Source: Liquidambar formosana
Taxonomy: Eukaryota; Streptophyta; Magnoliopsida; Saxifragales; Altingiaceae
Direction of reading: 5' to 3'
Length of the DNA stretch: 64,000 nucleotides
Assembly (NCBI GenBank): GCA_039720395.1
Contig: CM077824.1
Location: 23,575,278 to 23,639,277, forward strand
Under the pieces are notes generated by a model that worked only from the letters and a program-made list of their open reading frames with translations, was not told the DNA's origin and made no database searches. Made by a program: the position numbers and the translations under genes. Shown in pieces: positions 1 to 13,500 of this stretch. Numbering within the stretch: position 1 is the stretch's first letter; every line of letters begins with the position of its first letter.

Positions 1-1157
1 GGGATAGGCTTACCTCTTGTAGGCTCTTCCTTGTCTTCAATCCTTTTGTTTCCTTGCTTGCTTGGGGTTGAAGAGCCTCCTCTTGAAGTCCTTCTAGCTC
101 TCCAAACTCGTAGCTCCCTCTCTCTCTCAGTGTAAAGTGCAATTAACCTCTCCCTATGTGCTGAATATCATGTCTTTTATATAGAGAACTAACCCCCTAA
201 ACCAATGGCTAGGATTAATTCATTAAATAATGATCCTAGGGCTATTAGAGACTCTCTTGGTGCTCAAACAATTCAAACCTACACACTCCTAGGCTCAGAC
301 AAGTTGTTTTGGCGGAGGAAACCGTCAAAAGAGGGAAGATAGAGTCAGAATTTGAGTTAAAGTAGGATTCTCTCGGGTGACCAACTTGCCCCGGACGGTT
401 AGCCGTCTGGGCTTGGACGGCTGACCGTCCAGCCCCGGACGGTTACCCGAGGGTCCTCTATTTTTTCTCCGGTTTTGACTCCCACTTGCTGTAGAAGTCC
501 TAAAATCTTCAAATTAAGTCCGATTTTGACAAAATAAAAGCCAAAACGACCGTGTTTCGAAGGGGAACACATTTTTAGGCATTTTAGGACAAAAATCCTC
601 AACCATGGGTGCATGGTTAGGTTTTACAAAGGTGGTTAACCATGGTGCTTCACCGTCGCTAAGCTGGGTTTGTACACAAGGTCGAACCAAATGCTTTCCC
701 AATCGAAAATTAACCTTTCTAAACATGTTTAGGACATAAATAAAGCCCAATTGAAGTTAAATGAGAGAAAATTGATTGGGTCTTATGAGTCAATTTGAGC
801 AAACCAAGAAAGGGTCTTTTAGCCAACCCGAACCATTACGAGCTGAATTGATCTTAAACCATTAATTCATGAAATTGAACCTATATATGGATTCTATATA
901 ACCATATGAACTTGACGGGATGACTCGGGATCCATTCCAAAGTCAAATGGAAAATATACGGCTTAAAAGACGATTATGCCCTTGAAGTCGCAAAAGTTCT
1001 TATTGACCATCGAAATGAACTCCAAATCACTTCAAAATTCATACACATGATATTCAATGCTATAGAAACTCAATGCAAAAGACTAAACTCAAAAAGGACT
1101 CAAAATCCTACATGAAATGATATGTCCTAGCTAAGGTGACAAAAATGGGGTGTGACA
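1..1157 (+). mobile_element. Partial LTR, same family as the solo LTR at 2725-19558
   Basis: The window opens inside a long terminal repeat that ends in GGTGTGACA at 1157. It is collinear with the right part of the LTR ending at 19558. Shared blocks include CCAAAACGACCGTGTTTCGA (541 and 18951), the CATGG...GGTGGTTAAC stretch, the AAGACGATTAT block and the terminal GCTAAGGTG(A/G)CAAAAAT(G/A)GGGTGTGACA. The two copies are clearly diverged. No coding sequence is seen. Whether it is a solo LTR or the end of a full element cannot be told because its left part is outside the window. Confidence 0.75.
373..453. repeat. GC-rich nested palindrome inside the LTR
   Basis: A GC-rich island in AT-rich surroundings. 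The outer arms are CGGGTGACC and GGTTACCCG. The inner arms GGACGGTTAGCCGTC and GACGGCTGACCGTCC are complementary with one mismatch. A hairpin of the same design but different sequence is found at the equivalent place in the related LTR (18773-18851). Function unknown; a transcript hairpin or a regulatory island are both possible. Confidence 0.6.
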
Positions 1158-1775
1158 ATCGTCCTCAAGGCACGATCGATCATCCCCTACTGAAAATGCC
1201 CAGTAACTCAGGTAATTGTGTACAAACTCCTACTGTACATGCCACTACCTTATTTTTATTAAAAACATTTAAGTAAATTTAAGTTATTTAATGAAAATAA
1301 TCAAATAACCCCCCATTTGAATCCAAATAAAATATCATAAAAATCAAATTCCTAATATATCAAAATCTCATTTTCAAGTTTTAGTACAAAATCCGTCTCC
1401 CAACAGATTTTCCTAAAACAAACATTTGAGGAAACCAATCCAAATATGCTAATAAAATCCCATAAAATCACCAATGTCTTATAATATTACAAACTTCTAT
1501 TACCGCAAAAAATTATCTTTAAAAACAAAGTTTTTTGAAAATTCACTTTTCCCCCAACACTTAGCCAAATTTCAACAGCTTAAACCCTTAAGTTGCGGAT
1601 AAGGCCAAACACACACTTAAAATACTCGATGCATAAAAACGAGCATCAAAACATATCCATCATAATATCAAACACATGCATTGCCCATATATGAAATCTT
1701 CCGACAAATCATGGGGTTAACCATGTTGACCATAGATTAACCCCTAATATCCTATTTAAAAATTACAAGTGTTAC
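1158..1775. other. Unassigned AT-rich stretch between LTR and Copia relic
   Basis: No reading frame or RNA gene is recognised. The A- and C-rich composition resembles internal or LTR sequence of a decayed retroelement, but no terminal motif or duplicated site was found. Confidence 0.4.
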
Positions 1776-2724
1776 AAAAATGGTGTATCAAAGAGGAAAA
1801 ATAGAACCATCCTCAATATAGTGAGAAGCTTGTTTGCAAGAGGGAGAATTCCAAAATCTTTTTGGCCTAAAGCAGTAAATTAGAGTATTCACATCTTGAA
1901 CAGAAGTCCTACATTTGTTGTTCAAAATATGACACCAAAGGACGCTTAGAGTGGAAGGAGACCAGCTGTAGATTATTTTAAAATTTTTGGATGCATCGCT
2001 TATGCGCACATCCCGGATGAGAAAAGGAAGAAACTTGATGATAAGGAGGAAAAGTGTGTCTTTCTTGCTATTATTAAAGCATCCAAAGTGTATAAATTGT
2101 TTAATCCACTAACTAAGAAGATTGTGATCAATCGAGATGTTGTCTTTGATGAGGAAAACACTTGGGATTGTAATAGGCAACAACCTACTCAAGTTCTTTT
2201 TTACAATGATTCTGAAATAGAGCTAACTCCATCAGCTTTTATGCCTGAAAATTCATCAGAAGCAACTCCAACAGTTGCTGAAACTCAAACAGCTGCTGAA
2301 ATTTTGCCAACAGCAGTAGAAGCTACTAATGTTGCAGCTCGATTTCTTCGTCGTATTTGAAAAAGGCTCGCATGGATGGAAGACTATGAGGTAACTAAAA
2401 TTGAAGATCTAATTACTCATTTTGCTTTATTTTCAGATCGTGATCCTACAATTTTTTAAAGTGCCGTCAAAGAAGCAAAATAGCGGGAGGTGATGGATGA
2501 TGAAATTGACACCATTAAAAGAAATGATACTTGGGAGCTGACTGATCTTCCGAAATGGCACAAAACCATTAGTGTAAAGTGGGTCTTCAAAACAAAACTA
2601 AAGGAAAATGGTGAAGTTGATAAGTATAAGGCGTGTTTGGTAGCTAAGGGATATAAGTAGGAATATGGGATAGATTATAAAGAAGTTTTTGCTCCCATTG
2701 CAAGACATGATACAATCAGATTGG
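1776..2724 (+). pseudogene. Copia pol fragment: integrase C-terminus and RT N-terminus
   Basis: Translation gives NGVSKRKNRTI (normally NGVSERKNRTI) at the start, then FGCIAYAHIPDEKRKKLDD and LFNPLTKKIVINRDVVFDE, the typical end of the Copia integrase region. After a variable linker come WELTDLP, VKWVFKTKLKENGEVDKYKA and IDYKEVFAPIARHDTIRLV, the start of the reverse transcriptase. Trp codons have repeatedly become stops (for example at the positions of KAVNW and PKDAW), which looks like C-to-T decay. The block ends abruptly at the solo LTR. Confidence 0.85.
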
Positions 2725-3739
2725 TGTGGACCCCGGAAAGTTGGCCTGCACGATTGGAGAGGAAAGATTAGGTTTGAAAACGAAAAGGAAAGGAGTCGCC
2801 ACCTTATTTTTTAAAGGAAACAAGGAAAACCCTAAAAAACAGTTTTGTTTTAGGAAAACAAAAGAATGACTCCATATTTAAAAATGGTAAGGCAAAAGAT
2901 CTTTTGGAAACCAAAGAAATCGGGGATTCGGAGGCTAAGTTACGATATGGGAAGGTTCTAGGCAAAGCCTATAGGCACCCATATCGCCCTAAACGGTCTC
3001 TTAATTTAATTGGGCTAAATTAAAGTCTTAATCACACACAAATCATCAATTATCATCACAAGGCAGCATGCATATCATCCATTCATTCATCCACATAAGC
3101 AATTGAATCAAAGAAAAACAGAAAAAAGAAAGAGGGGAGAGAAAACCTAGGATACTTAGTATCCTAGGGCGGACTTGAACCTCACGAAGAGCGCCTACGT
3201 ACCATGTATGAAAATACATGGATCAAAGTCCACGTAGTTCAAAAGGGAATAGGTTTATAACCTAATAGAGGCCTATGGTAAACCCTAAGTTTCCTTTCAA
3301 GAAAAAACATGGTAAGTTTCCAAAAATAAACGATTCTCAAAGGATCTTTAGTAAATACGGAATTTGATAAAGATGGAAACTTTGATTTAAAAGGTATTTT
3401 TATGAATGGGAACTATAGAGTCTACCATACCCCTCTATTAAGGAATAACCCTAGGAGGGAGAAAGGGAAAGTTTCAAGGAAAGGAAAGAAGGGTGAATTG
3501 GGGCACCCTCATACCCTACTTACCTTTAAGCAAAAGCAACCTGTCAAAATAACCACCCTATTGTATAAGTTAATTATCTTATTTGCAAGATTTCATCTTG
3601 CAATAGCCAAAATAACCACCCCACATTGGTGGGGTAGTTGCACCTGTTGTACCTGTCAAGCACCTGCAATTTGCATGAAAAACATACCAAAAATACCAAC
3701 CAACCAAGCTAGGTTCCAATCAAGCAATTATCATGCTTA

Positions 3740-4531
3740 AACATAGGCTAACACATGCTCAAAATATCATACTAAGGTCATTAAACAGATCTGGACAGAA
3801 TTGAAAATAAGGCTCAAGATCCTTCATAAGTCATGTAAACAACACGAACCATGAAATAATGTAAGCCCTAATTCAACCTTATATGCAATAACATGCAAAA
3901 AGCCTAAAAATCATCCATATGAATGCTCCAAATATCATATTTAGGTCAATAAACAAATCTGGACAGAATAGAAATAAGGTCTATGTTCATCCACTAAATA
4001 TGCAAACAACATAAACAGTGAACAATTACAAACCCTAATTTAATCCTAGAACCATGACATGCATAAAAACCTTAAAATCCCCTATATGAATGCCAAAAAT
4101 ATCATAGTTATCTCATATGCAACACATATAGCAACTATGAAGAAAAAAAAAACAGAGAAAATCCCTAAGCTATCATGCTATATGCAACTAAACCAACACA
4201 AGGATGATAAAAACTCTAGAATCACACTAGTGCATAAAATCCCATGAAATAACCCTAAACCATGCAAAACTGAATATGAACAGCATTCTAACCATGCATA
4301 TTAATCAATAGAATGATCCACACATGATAAAGACATAGGCTTTCACATGAAATAATGCTATTCTAAGCATAAACTCAATTTCAACACTAAGGAAACCCTA
4401 GAATTGCAACTATGCATGAAATCACATTAAACAGCCCTCTAGCATGTAAAAATGACCATGAAAAAGATTATAATCATGCATATTAACTCATGAAAGTATC
4501 CACACATGATAAAAATGCTAGCTTGAACATG
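3740..4531. repeat. Imperfect tandem repeats in the LTR left arm
   Basis: Blocks of roughly 110-180 bp recur with variation. Each contains elements such as CACACATGATAAA, TTGAACATG or TTTCACATG, AACCCTA and CATGCATATTAA (for example near 4300, 4430 and 4490). The series continues beyond the CACTA insertion, at 18110-18310. It is a decayed minisatellite-like part of the LTR. Confidence 0.6.
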
Positions 4532-4945
4532 CACTACAACAAAATAGGCTTTCCACGACGTGCGAAGCACGTCGTAAAAGGCTTTTTACGACGTGCCGAC
4601 GCATGTCGTGCATCGCGATGCCGTGGAAAGTCAGGACACATTTACGACGTGCAATGTGCGTCGTAAAAACCTTTTTAACGGCTTGCACTACACGTCGTAA
4701 ATAGCTATTAACGACGTACAATGAACGTCGTAAAAACCATAGCAACGGTTTGGCTGCACTTTTAACGACGTGTAGGGTACGTCGTGTTAAGTGTTTTCAC
4801 GACGCACGCTGCACGTCGTGAACATTTTATTAACGACGTGTGCCGAACGTCGTTAAAACTATAGGCATACTCTTGCTATGTGTTTTACGACGCTGATTGT
4901 GCGTCGTTAATAACTATTTACGACGTGTAGTGCAAGTCGTAGTAA
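4532..4945. repeat. Left terminal and subterminal repeat array of the first CACTA
   Basis: After the terminal inverted repeat, CGACGTGC/GCACGTCG-type motifs recur about every 20-40 bp in both orientations as hairpin-prone pairs. In En/Spm such subterminal motifs bind the TNPA protein, which brings the ends together. By analogy this is the transposase-complex binding array; the role is inferred. Confidence 0.8.
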
Positions 4946-6878
4946 ATTATTATATTTTTTTTTTAAATTACCTACATTGCCAACAATACATTTTTTGGTA
5001 ACCTGTTGTCTATAACCTATTTCCCTGCTTTGCTTATCAAATGCCAACAACACAAACAATGTCTATGATTTAAACCAATTGAACCTAATTCAAAAAATAT
5101 ATCATTCATCCCACAAAAAAGGAGAATTAACCTAAACTCCCAACCAGCCATGTCTATGATTTAAACCAATTGAACCTAATTCAAAAAACATTCATACATT
5201 CCACAAAGTTTAAGTACATGTTTATAAACTGGACTAACAAAATTTATATATAGAATGTCAAAATAAAGTTCAAAAAATGAGAATGTATATATAACAACAA
5301 AACATTTGAGTCGACACTGCTGCAATCTCCCATTAGCTAGCCCCTTTAATCTCAAAAACTAGAAGACCCTGAGTGATGGTTCAACCAAATGTCCCTGAAA
5401 TGGAAAACAACAAAATAATTTATTAAGGTATAAGTACAAGTAAAAAGCATTCTTCTCCATTAAAATCTAAATTTCTAAACAAAAATTGATGATATAGATT
5501 CACTTCCATACCTTTAAAAATGGCAATTCCAAGAATTGATAGGAATTTGAATAGAGCACCATACCCATATAAGAATAAATTCTACAAATCAAAAGGACAA
5601 AAAGTCAAAATCACACAATAAAACCTTTCTTTATTCATATAAAACTCACAACTTGATCTTGCTTAACATCTATTTCCTCATTTCAGCACTAAACCAAAGA
5701 TTTAGTTTTGAATTTTACACTAAAATGGGTAAGGATAGTAGTCTACTCCATTAATTTATCAAGGAGAAAAAGACTTCACAACAAGTGGATAGAAAGCCTA
5801 ATCAGCAAATAGGAATCTTCATGAGCATGTAGAAATAAAAATGACAACAACATAACCTACAATATTTATTATCAACACAACTTACAATATTATATTTATT
5901 CTCAACTGGAAGCAAAACTCAAAATCCAATATTCCTCAATGCATATATCTAGGGACAGCAAAATGAACCTTGCTATGGCATTCTAGGCTGTCAAATTCAA
6001 ATCCAGCAATTTGGTCAAAGCAAAAAAGATTTACCCGCTGCCACATTAACAAAACATGGCTACATAAATTGGCAATGATGGGATACTTTGGCCCATTGCT
6101 ATAGTTTACTATCACAAAAATACCCCCAGATAGGTAGATTAATTTCCACAAGCATCCCATTGGCAACCAATAACATACAGCCACATCACCTAGTAAGCAT
6201 GAGGTCGTGCCAAATGAGGAAGCACGAAATCTCTCTTTTGGTCTAAAATGCCTTGAGATGTCGGTATACGCACACATAATACTGTCAAAGGAGGGACTCA
6301 CTTGACTGGGCAGATCCATTGGCCTTTCCATATGCAAATTCTTCAATGTCAAGTAGTCCACAAAGCTGCATAGGTTAAACTGATTAAAATTTTAACATCT
6401 CTTCTTCATGAGCTATGCAAATTTAAAGTAGTACTCAAGGATTAAACTTCAACTTTAGGTTATACAACAATCACTCTATAAGTGGAATTAATTTGTGATT
6501 GTTTATGGAGGTTAATGAAAATTCTAAACAATCCAACCAAAAGAGCTCTATCCACCAAAGTCTGAAAATTTTGGTGCAAATCAATGGAAGTATGTTGCTG
6601 CATCTGATCATTTCATTTAATAAGATACATAATATAAGCAATAAACTTATGAGATAGATAATATAAATTCCTACATAACCAAAAGAGCTCTTTCTTCTTC
6701 ATGTAACTACAGAAAAAATAGGATTTAAATGTAAATTAACTTAGCAGAGCCTTATAGCCAACTAATCCTCTTTTTTTCAGGCTCTATATAGGGTTATACA
6801 TTTTGTTAGTTCACATTCCCTAGTTTAATTTCTCATGATGTCAAGACACTAAGCAAAGATATATATACCTGTACTTCC
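4946..6878. other. 3' region of the CACTA element, no firm gene
   Basis: AT-rich sequence downstream of the TNPA-like gene. A minus-strand open stretch (5936-6366) starts just after a possible splice acceptor (TATGCAG on the minus strand). It could be an extra terminal exon, but it does not continue the preceding exon in frame and matches no family I know. Confidence 0.4.
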
Positions 6879-9800
6879 TTAACCATCCAACTGGATAAAT
6901 TGCTTTGGCCAAGCTGTAGTACTTCCTTTTGCCTCGTTAAGTGAGGACATATCACTTGTAGGGCGAAACAATGTCACATCGTGTACTACTCGATCAACCC
7001 AAACTTTGAAAAATCCGGGACCCAGAGGCATGTGATGCACATTAGACTTGGGATCAGTTGATGCAATCTTACCTTCTGCAACTACTACTATATCTGTCCC
7101 CACCCAATGCAACAGTTTGCATTTCCTATCCTCCAAATTTTCACCACTTTGTACGTCCAGGCTAGCACTCTGCCACAACCATGAAGACAAGGGTTTTTGA
7201 GGAACAAATCTACATGATAAAACAAATTTTATAGCCAAGCATAGTTTATACACATTTACCTGCTGAGTAGAAGCTGTATGCACAGGAGTATGCATCCTGT
7301 CTTCATCACCTCCACTCCGAACCTATAAACATTACACTTCATGATTTGAATTAATATGCATCCATGAACCAATCATAAGGTGCTAGAAAAAAGAAGATGA
7401 GCCATTTCGTATCATATATTAGAAGTATGACATGTTATCAAGTCCTCTATGATAGAAAGTAAATCAAAAAAGAAAAAAAAACATCACATTTCTAGGATAG
7501 CAAGTAATATGAAACAACATAATGAGAACTGATGGGAGAAGAAACTATTAAAAGAAATCACATTTTTATACCCAACCATAGTTTATACACATTTACCTCT
7601 TGTCGAGTAGAAACTGAAGGTACAGGAGTATGCATTCTGTCTCCATCACCTCCACTCCAACCCTATAAACATTACACTTTATGATTTTAATTAATATGCA
7701 TCCATGAACCAGTCACAAGGTGCCAAAAAAAAGAAGATGAGCCATGTCTCATCATATATTAGAAATATGACATGTTATCAAGTACTCTAGGATAGCAAGT
7801 AAATCGAAAAAGAAAAAAAAATCACATTTCTGGGATAACAAGTAATATGAAACAACATAATAAGAACTGATGAAGAGGAAGCTATTAAAACAAATCACAT
7901 TTCTATATCCAACCATAGTTTATACACATTTACCTCTTGTCGAGTAGAAGCTGAAGGTACAGGAGTATGCATTCTGTCTCCATCACCTCCACTCCAACCC
8001 TATAAACATTACACTTTATGATTTTAATTAATATGTAGCACTACATTCTTACCAAATTCAACACCCAAAAAACTAAATATAGTTTCATAAAATCAAAAAG
8101 TATAAAATTTAAGAAGATAATTAACAATACTAAAGCTATTCTTAAAACCAAATAAGGTTTTAGGTCTCAAGGCTTAACGAATATATAATTTACAAAGAAA
8201 AACACTAACCTCATCTCTCCTGAGTATTTGGGAAACCATTTTTTTCATTTCTTCCATCTCTCGGTTGACATTGAGTAAACCAGCTTGCAAACTTCTTATC
8301 GTATTGTTCTGTCTTGCTTGTCCTTCTATTTTAGATATTGATGTACCATGTCCAAGCCCTCGTACATAGCCTCGAGGATCGGGACCAAGGACATGTGCAA
8401 GAGCATCATTTCTTACATTGTTTGCAGGCTGTCTGGGATATTCATTTATTTTTACCTAGAAGAACACACAGATTATGTGTTAAAAAAAAAACCAAAAGTG
8501 ATATAAATGTACATTGTAAGTGTAAAAGTAAACGTTCTACCATAACTTCAGCAACAGCTTCATTGATAGGCTGTTTTCCTCCCTTCAAATGCCCACGTAT
8601 CCACACATCAACACGATTCACCTCATCAGGTGCATCACTCTCCTTTCTCTAAATTTGAAATAAGACATTTAAAAGTCATGAAGAAGATAAGATTATTTAA
8701 ACTCTTAAACTAAAAAAAATATAAATCAACTTAACAAATTGACTTCTTACCATATCATCCTCTAATCGAGCATAGCCCTTCCGGCTGGTTGTGTGTGGGA
8801 GCTTTTGGCACTTCCGCATTTCTTGAAATATTTTGCTCCTTGCCTGTAAAATAAATGCAATTAGTTAGCAATCTAGTTAAAGAACTAAAAGAAAGAAGAT
8901 GTGACTTTTATATTTTCACAAACACAGGTTATCGTAAAAGCCTATACAAATCATACAGAATCGAGAAAGAAAACCATAAAACCCACAAAACAATCGCCAA
9001 AAAAATGGAGACCAATGAATATATATATATAACTCATTAGAATCAATGAGTTGCTTTGCTTAGAATCTAATTAAGAAGATCATTTTTTTATCATCCTTTT
9101 TCAATTAAGACAACACTCAATTGACCTTTTTTTTTTGGATAAGTAACTCAATTGACTCATGCTAGTGATACCTCTACATTAACAATTTAAAAAAGCCATA
9201 TCTATATTACCTTTTAATATATAGATACTGACATGTTTATTTCTTATCCACTTTCTTTAACTTGTTCAAAGAACAAGCATGGTGGACCTGGGATAGATTG
9301 TCCAATAGCAGCAGCCAAAAAAAAATAAAATTCCTTCCAACTACTTACAAGGAAGTAAGGTGACAATCGTTGCTCTAGGAATTCCTTCCATTGAACATCT
9401 GTTACATCATCAGGCTGTGCATTTGCAAGACCATTTACATCACCTTTTGAAGCCATTTCTCTTATTGATCTTGTTAACAAACATTTGCGGTCTCTCAAAA
9501 GCTTTCCCATTTTTTGCAATATACCCTTCCTATGGCTCTCCTCCAGATTGTAATTTTGCTGCATTAGCATATTAAGAAACTCAGGCATTAAAAATGGGAA
9601 CAAGAATAATTTTGTAAACAATTTATTATATGTCTATAAAATACCTGCACTAATTCCCATAATGCATTTTTCTTTTTTTCTGGAAGCTTACTCATATCTT
9701 GTGTCACTGGGATATTCTCTCTTACCAAGCTCCCAAGATAGGTAGACAATTTAATAGATTGTTTACCAATTGGTTGAGACCTCTCATTGAACTCAATATC

Positions 9801-10181
9801 AATACGATGCTCCTTTCCTTTATCATTGAGTCTCAATTTTGATGGCCCCCTTGTTTTCTTTGGTGGTTCTTCACTATCATTTGGCTCTCCTTCTGTATTG
9901 GGAGATATGGTAGGAGGAGAATTTGAACCTTCGTCAGAAATTCTAACTCTTGAATTACTTCTCCCCTCCATAGATGCAGCAACAGCAGCTGTATTTTGTT
10001 TTTTGGCACGTTTTTCAGCATTTTTTGAGCTCTTTGAAATTATATGCAAAACAACAACAATACGAAAAGTTAGTAAATGGTGCAATGTATTTCCCATTTT
10101 TATAACATTATATGTAACTAAAATTTTAACAAAGATCTTACTTACTTCACCAGAATCGGATATCTTGCGTCTGCCCGACAT
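6879..10181 (-). CDS. TNPA-like CACTA protein (plant transposase Ptta/En/Spm family), 10 exons
   Basis: Exons, minus strand: 10181-10146, 10031-9645, 9558-9349, 8843-8751, 8648-8541, 8455-8210, 7999-7934, 7662-7597, 7322-7260, 7169-6879. All introns are GT-AG and phase 0, and the join gives 521 residues. Residues 30-141 are charged (Lys/Glu, PPKKTRGPSK). Residues about 110-245 match the Ptta/En/Spm transposase domain (VRENIPVTQDMSKLPEKKK, LTRSIREMASKG, LPHTTSRKGYARL). Residues about 330-360 form a likely short coiled coil. Residues 361-425 are three copies of one 21-22 residue exon. The C-terminus has the AWPK signature. In En/Spm the second protein binds subterminal repeats. The last exon and stop are less certain because alternative splicing into 6366 is possible. 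Confidence 0.8.
7245..8040 (-). repeat. Three tandem copies of an exon-intron unit, period about 337-340 bp
   Basis: Exons 7, 8 and 9 of the TNPA-like gene (7999-7934, 7662-7597, 7322-7260) and their flanking introns are tandem copies. The first two exon copies encode nearly the same 22 residues (GWSGGDGDRMHTPVPS followed by A/V and STRQE). The third is diverged, starts VRSGGDEDRMHTPV and is one codon shorter. Every copy keeps its splice sites and a length divisible by three, so the frame survives. Confidence 0.85.
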
Positions 10182-10518
10182 CTTGCTCTATTAGCTACCT
10201 GAAATTGACAAAAGAATATTAACAAATATATAGCAAACTTAAGTTTCAACTTAGTTTAGATAGAGGAATAACAAGTTTCAACTTTGACAAATAAAGTTTG
10301 AGTTGTAGATTATGCATTATCATTAATTAACCAAATTAAATCATTCTCTCATACCTATTCCTTAATTTCAACAGCAAACTTAATTTAGGTGGAGGAATAA
10401 CAAGTTTCAACTTTGACAAGATATCGACAAATGAAAAACAAGCAAGAAATGAATGTAGGAAAAGTGCAAAAGTTGAAAGTTAAGAGTATCATTTAAAACT
10501 AATTACAATCACAACAAC

Positions 10519-13500
10519 TTATTCAACATCTTCATCTTCCTCTTCTATGCCCTCACAATCTCTCCTTGCATAATGTTCATCTTCATCATCATTTTCCAAA
10601 TCTAGTCTAAATACATCTGCTGGTGTGGACGGCACATAAGCATTCTCATCATAAACCTCCAACTCATGAAAACCTCTTGGTGGTGCTTTTAGTACAACAG
10701 ACCAACTCGATGTATCATTGTCTGTAGAATAAAACACTTGCTTCGCCTGTGATGCTAGAATGAATGGATCTCTTTCAAATTGACTTTGTCCTTGGAGGAT
10801 TTTAACCATCAACAATCCATCTTCGACTTTGACACCATTTCCAATGTTGGCCCAATCACATTTAAAGATAGGGATTCGAAATTTGTAGTAGTCTAACAAA
10901 ATGATGTCTTTTATAATCCCATAGTAACAGATTTTTTGAACGACTTGTGCAGTGTCTCTTGCACTAGATCGACAAATAGTTTCTGCCTCAAGTGAAACAC
11001 CACTGTTTTGTGTGGACTTCTCAACTTCACTTGTGTGAAATCGATGGCCATTGATAACATATCCAGAATAAGACATTACATGCTTTCTAGGCCCACGTGA
11101 AAGCCACGCCAATGTACTCGAGACATCACTTTCAACCATGTCAACCTTCGCTGCTAACCATTCACAAAAAGTATCAGTATGTGTCTTCTGTGCAAGGGAT
11201 TCATTGTTTGATAGATTCCTGTTGAAGCGCTTCAACTCCTCCATATGCATTCTAATTGAAATTGAAAAGTAAAAAAGTAAGACAAATGTATGATGTCAAT
11301 AATTACAAACTAACTAACTATTATTCTCATAATGCTTACTCTATATATGGTTCAACTTCTGCACTATTTCTCAATACATAAAGATGAGCCCTTCGTAACA
11401 TATCATCATCCATGACTATCTCATGCCCCTTGGAAATTGGATGCCCTTCTAGTATTGTTTCATTCTCAAAATCTTCATTGCGATTATGACGAGTGCCTAT
11501 TTCAGCTGCTTGTTTCATGTATCCACTACAAAACTGCATGCACTCTTCTGCTAGATAACATTCTGCAATGCATCCTTCAGGCCGTGCACGATTCCTAACA
11601 TAACCTTTTAATACCTTCATAAATCTAAATCATAACACATAAAATGAAACGAAAATACTAACGTTAATTGTTTAAGTGTTAACAAAATAGGCTAATATAA
11701 ACATTAAGAACGATATAAATATGAGGAAAATATTATAGTAAACTACCTCTCGAATGGGTACATCCATCGATATTGCACTGGTCCACATAGACGAGCTTCT
11801 TGTCCCAAATGGATAGACAAATGAACCATAATGTCAAAGAAAGACGGAGGGAAGAACCTTTCAAACATGCACAAAGTCTCAGCAACTTCATCTTCAAGTG
11901 GTTCCAATCTATTTCTATCAATAACTCTTTGACAAATTTCATTGAAAAATGCACATAGTCGGAATATTGCATTCCTTGGTCCCTTAGGCAAAAGTCCTCT
12001 CAATGCTACTGGCAACAATTGTTGCATTAGGACGTGACAATCATGGGACTTAAGGCCTAATATCTTGCACTCTTCTAATAAAACACAATTCCCGATATTA
12101 GAGCTATAACCATCAGGTAACTTTAAAGACCATAGCCTAGAACAAAAAAATTTCTTCTCTGCCTTTGATAGCGTGTGTGGCGCAGCTGGTAAGTAATATT
12201 TATTATTGCCTTTATGCTCTGCATGCAACTCACGTCTAATGGACATTTCCTCCAAATCTCTACGTGAATTAAGCCCATCCTTTGATTTTTGCTTCATATG
12301 CAAAAGTGTGCCAACAATGCTCTCACAAATATTCTTTTCAATGTGCATCACGTCTAAGTTATGACGCAAAAGTAATGCCTAGAACATCAATCAAAAAGAT
12401 ATGTTACATTTAAAAATAACAATTATTAGATCTACTAAAAAAATAAAAATAGACATTTAATTCACAAAAATAACTTACATCCCAATATGGTAAGTCAAAG
12501 AATATAGATTTCTTCTTCCACGGTTGAATGGTATCTTTTTGTTTCTTTTGTCCCATCTTTCTCTTCCTTTTGGTCTTTTTCTTCTTTCCCAACTCAATTT
12601 CAACATCTTTTTTCTTCTTTCCCCAATCATTTTGAATATCTTTGACCGTACTTAGAACTTCTGAACCGAGCAACCGTCTAGGCTTCCCTCGTAGTTCATG
12701 ATTTCCATCAAACCAACTTTTTTTCTTCCGAAATGGATGATTGGGTGGTAGAAATCGCCTGTGGTCTTGGTATACCTGCTTATGACTCCATTTCAACCAT
12801 TTTGAAGATGTGTTGATACTACACACAGGACAAGCTAGTTTCCCCTTCGTGGCACACCCAGCTAAGTTTCCATAAGCTGGAAAATCATTTATTGTCCACA
12901 TCAGAATAGCCTTCAGATTGAACATGGATTTACTAAATGCATCATAAACCTCCACTCCATTATTCCATAGCTCTTTCAAGTCATCTATAAGAGGCTCCAA
13001 ATAAACATCAATGTCATTCCCTGGTTGCTTTGGGCCGGGAATTAGTAATGTTAACATGAGGTTTTCCTTCGCCATGCATAGCCATGGAGGAAGGTTATAA
13101 GTAACCAATATCACTGGCCAGCAACTATATCTAGAACTAAGATCTGCAAAGGGATTAAACCCATCTGCCGCAAGACCAAGCCTGATATTTCGCGAATCTG
13201 ATGCGAAACAAGGCCAGTTCTGATTGATTGTATCCCATGCCAATGAATCAACTGGATGGCGCATCTTACCATCTAGACTTTTGTGAGTATAATGCCACGT
13301 TAGTTGCTCTGCCTTTTCAGAAGACATAAACATCCTCCTAAGTCTTGGAATGATTGGGAAATAACGCAACACTTTTGCAGGAACTCCTTTTTGAATCTTC
13401 TTAGTGCGTAGGTTTGTCTTCCATCGCGAAGAACTACATTTCGGACATGTTTCCATAAGCTCTTTATCTTTTCTAAATAAACAACAATCATTCACACAGG

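Noticed and set aside
4548..4930. Regular hairpin repeats considered as a CRISPR-like array
   Set aside because: Repeats are short, variable, in both orientations and lie beside a CACTA terminus in a plant genome; they are subterminal transposon repeats.
6366..6879. Splicing of the last TNPA-like exon to an exon at 6366
   Set aside because: Both donors I could see lead to an early stop or an unrelated frame, so the stop at 6879 was kept as the best model; not excluded.
9360..10194. Plus-strand open frames opposite the TNPA-like gene
   Set aside because: They are antisense shadows of minus-strand exons that join in phase and match a known family.
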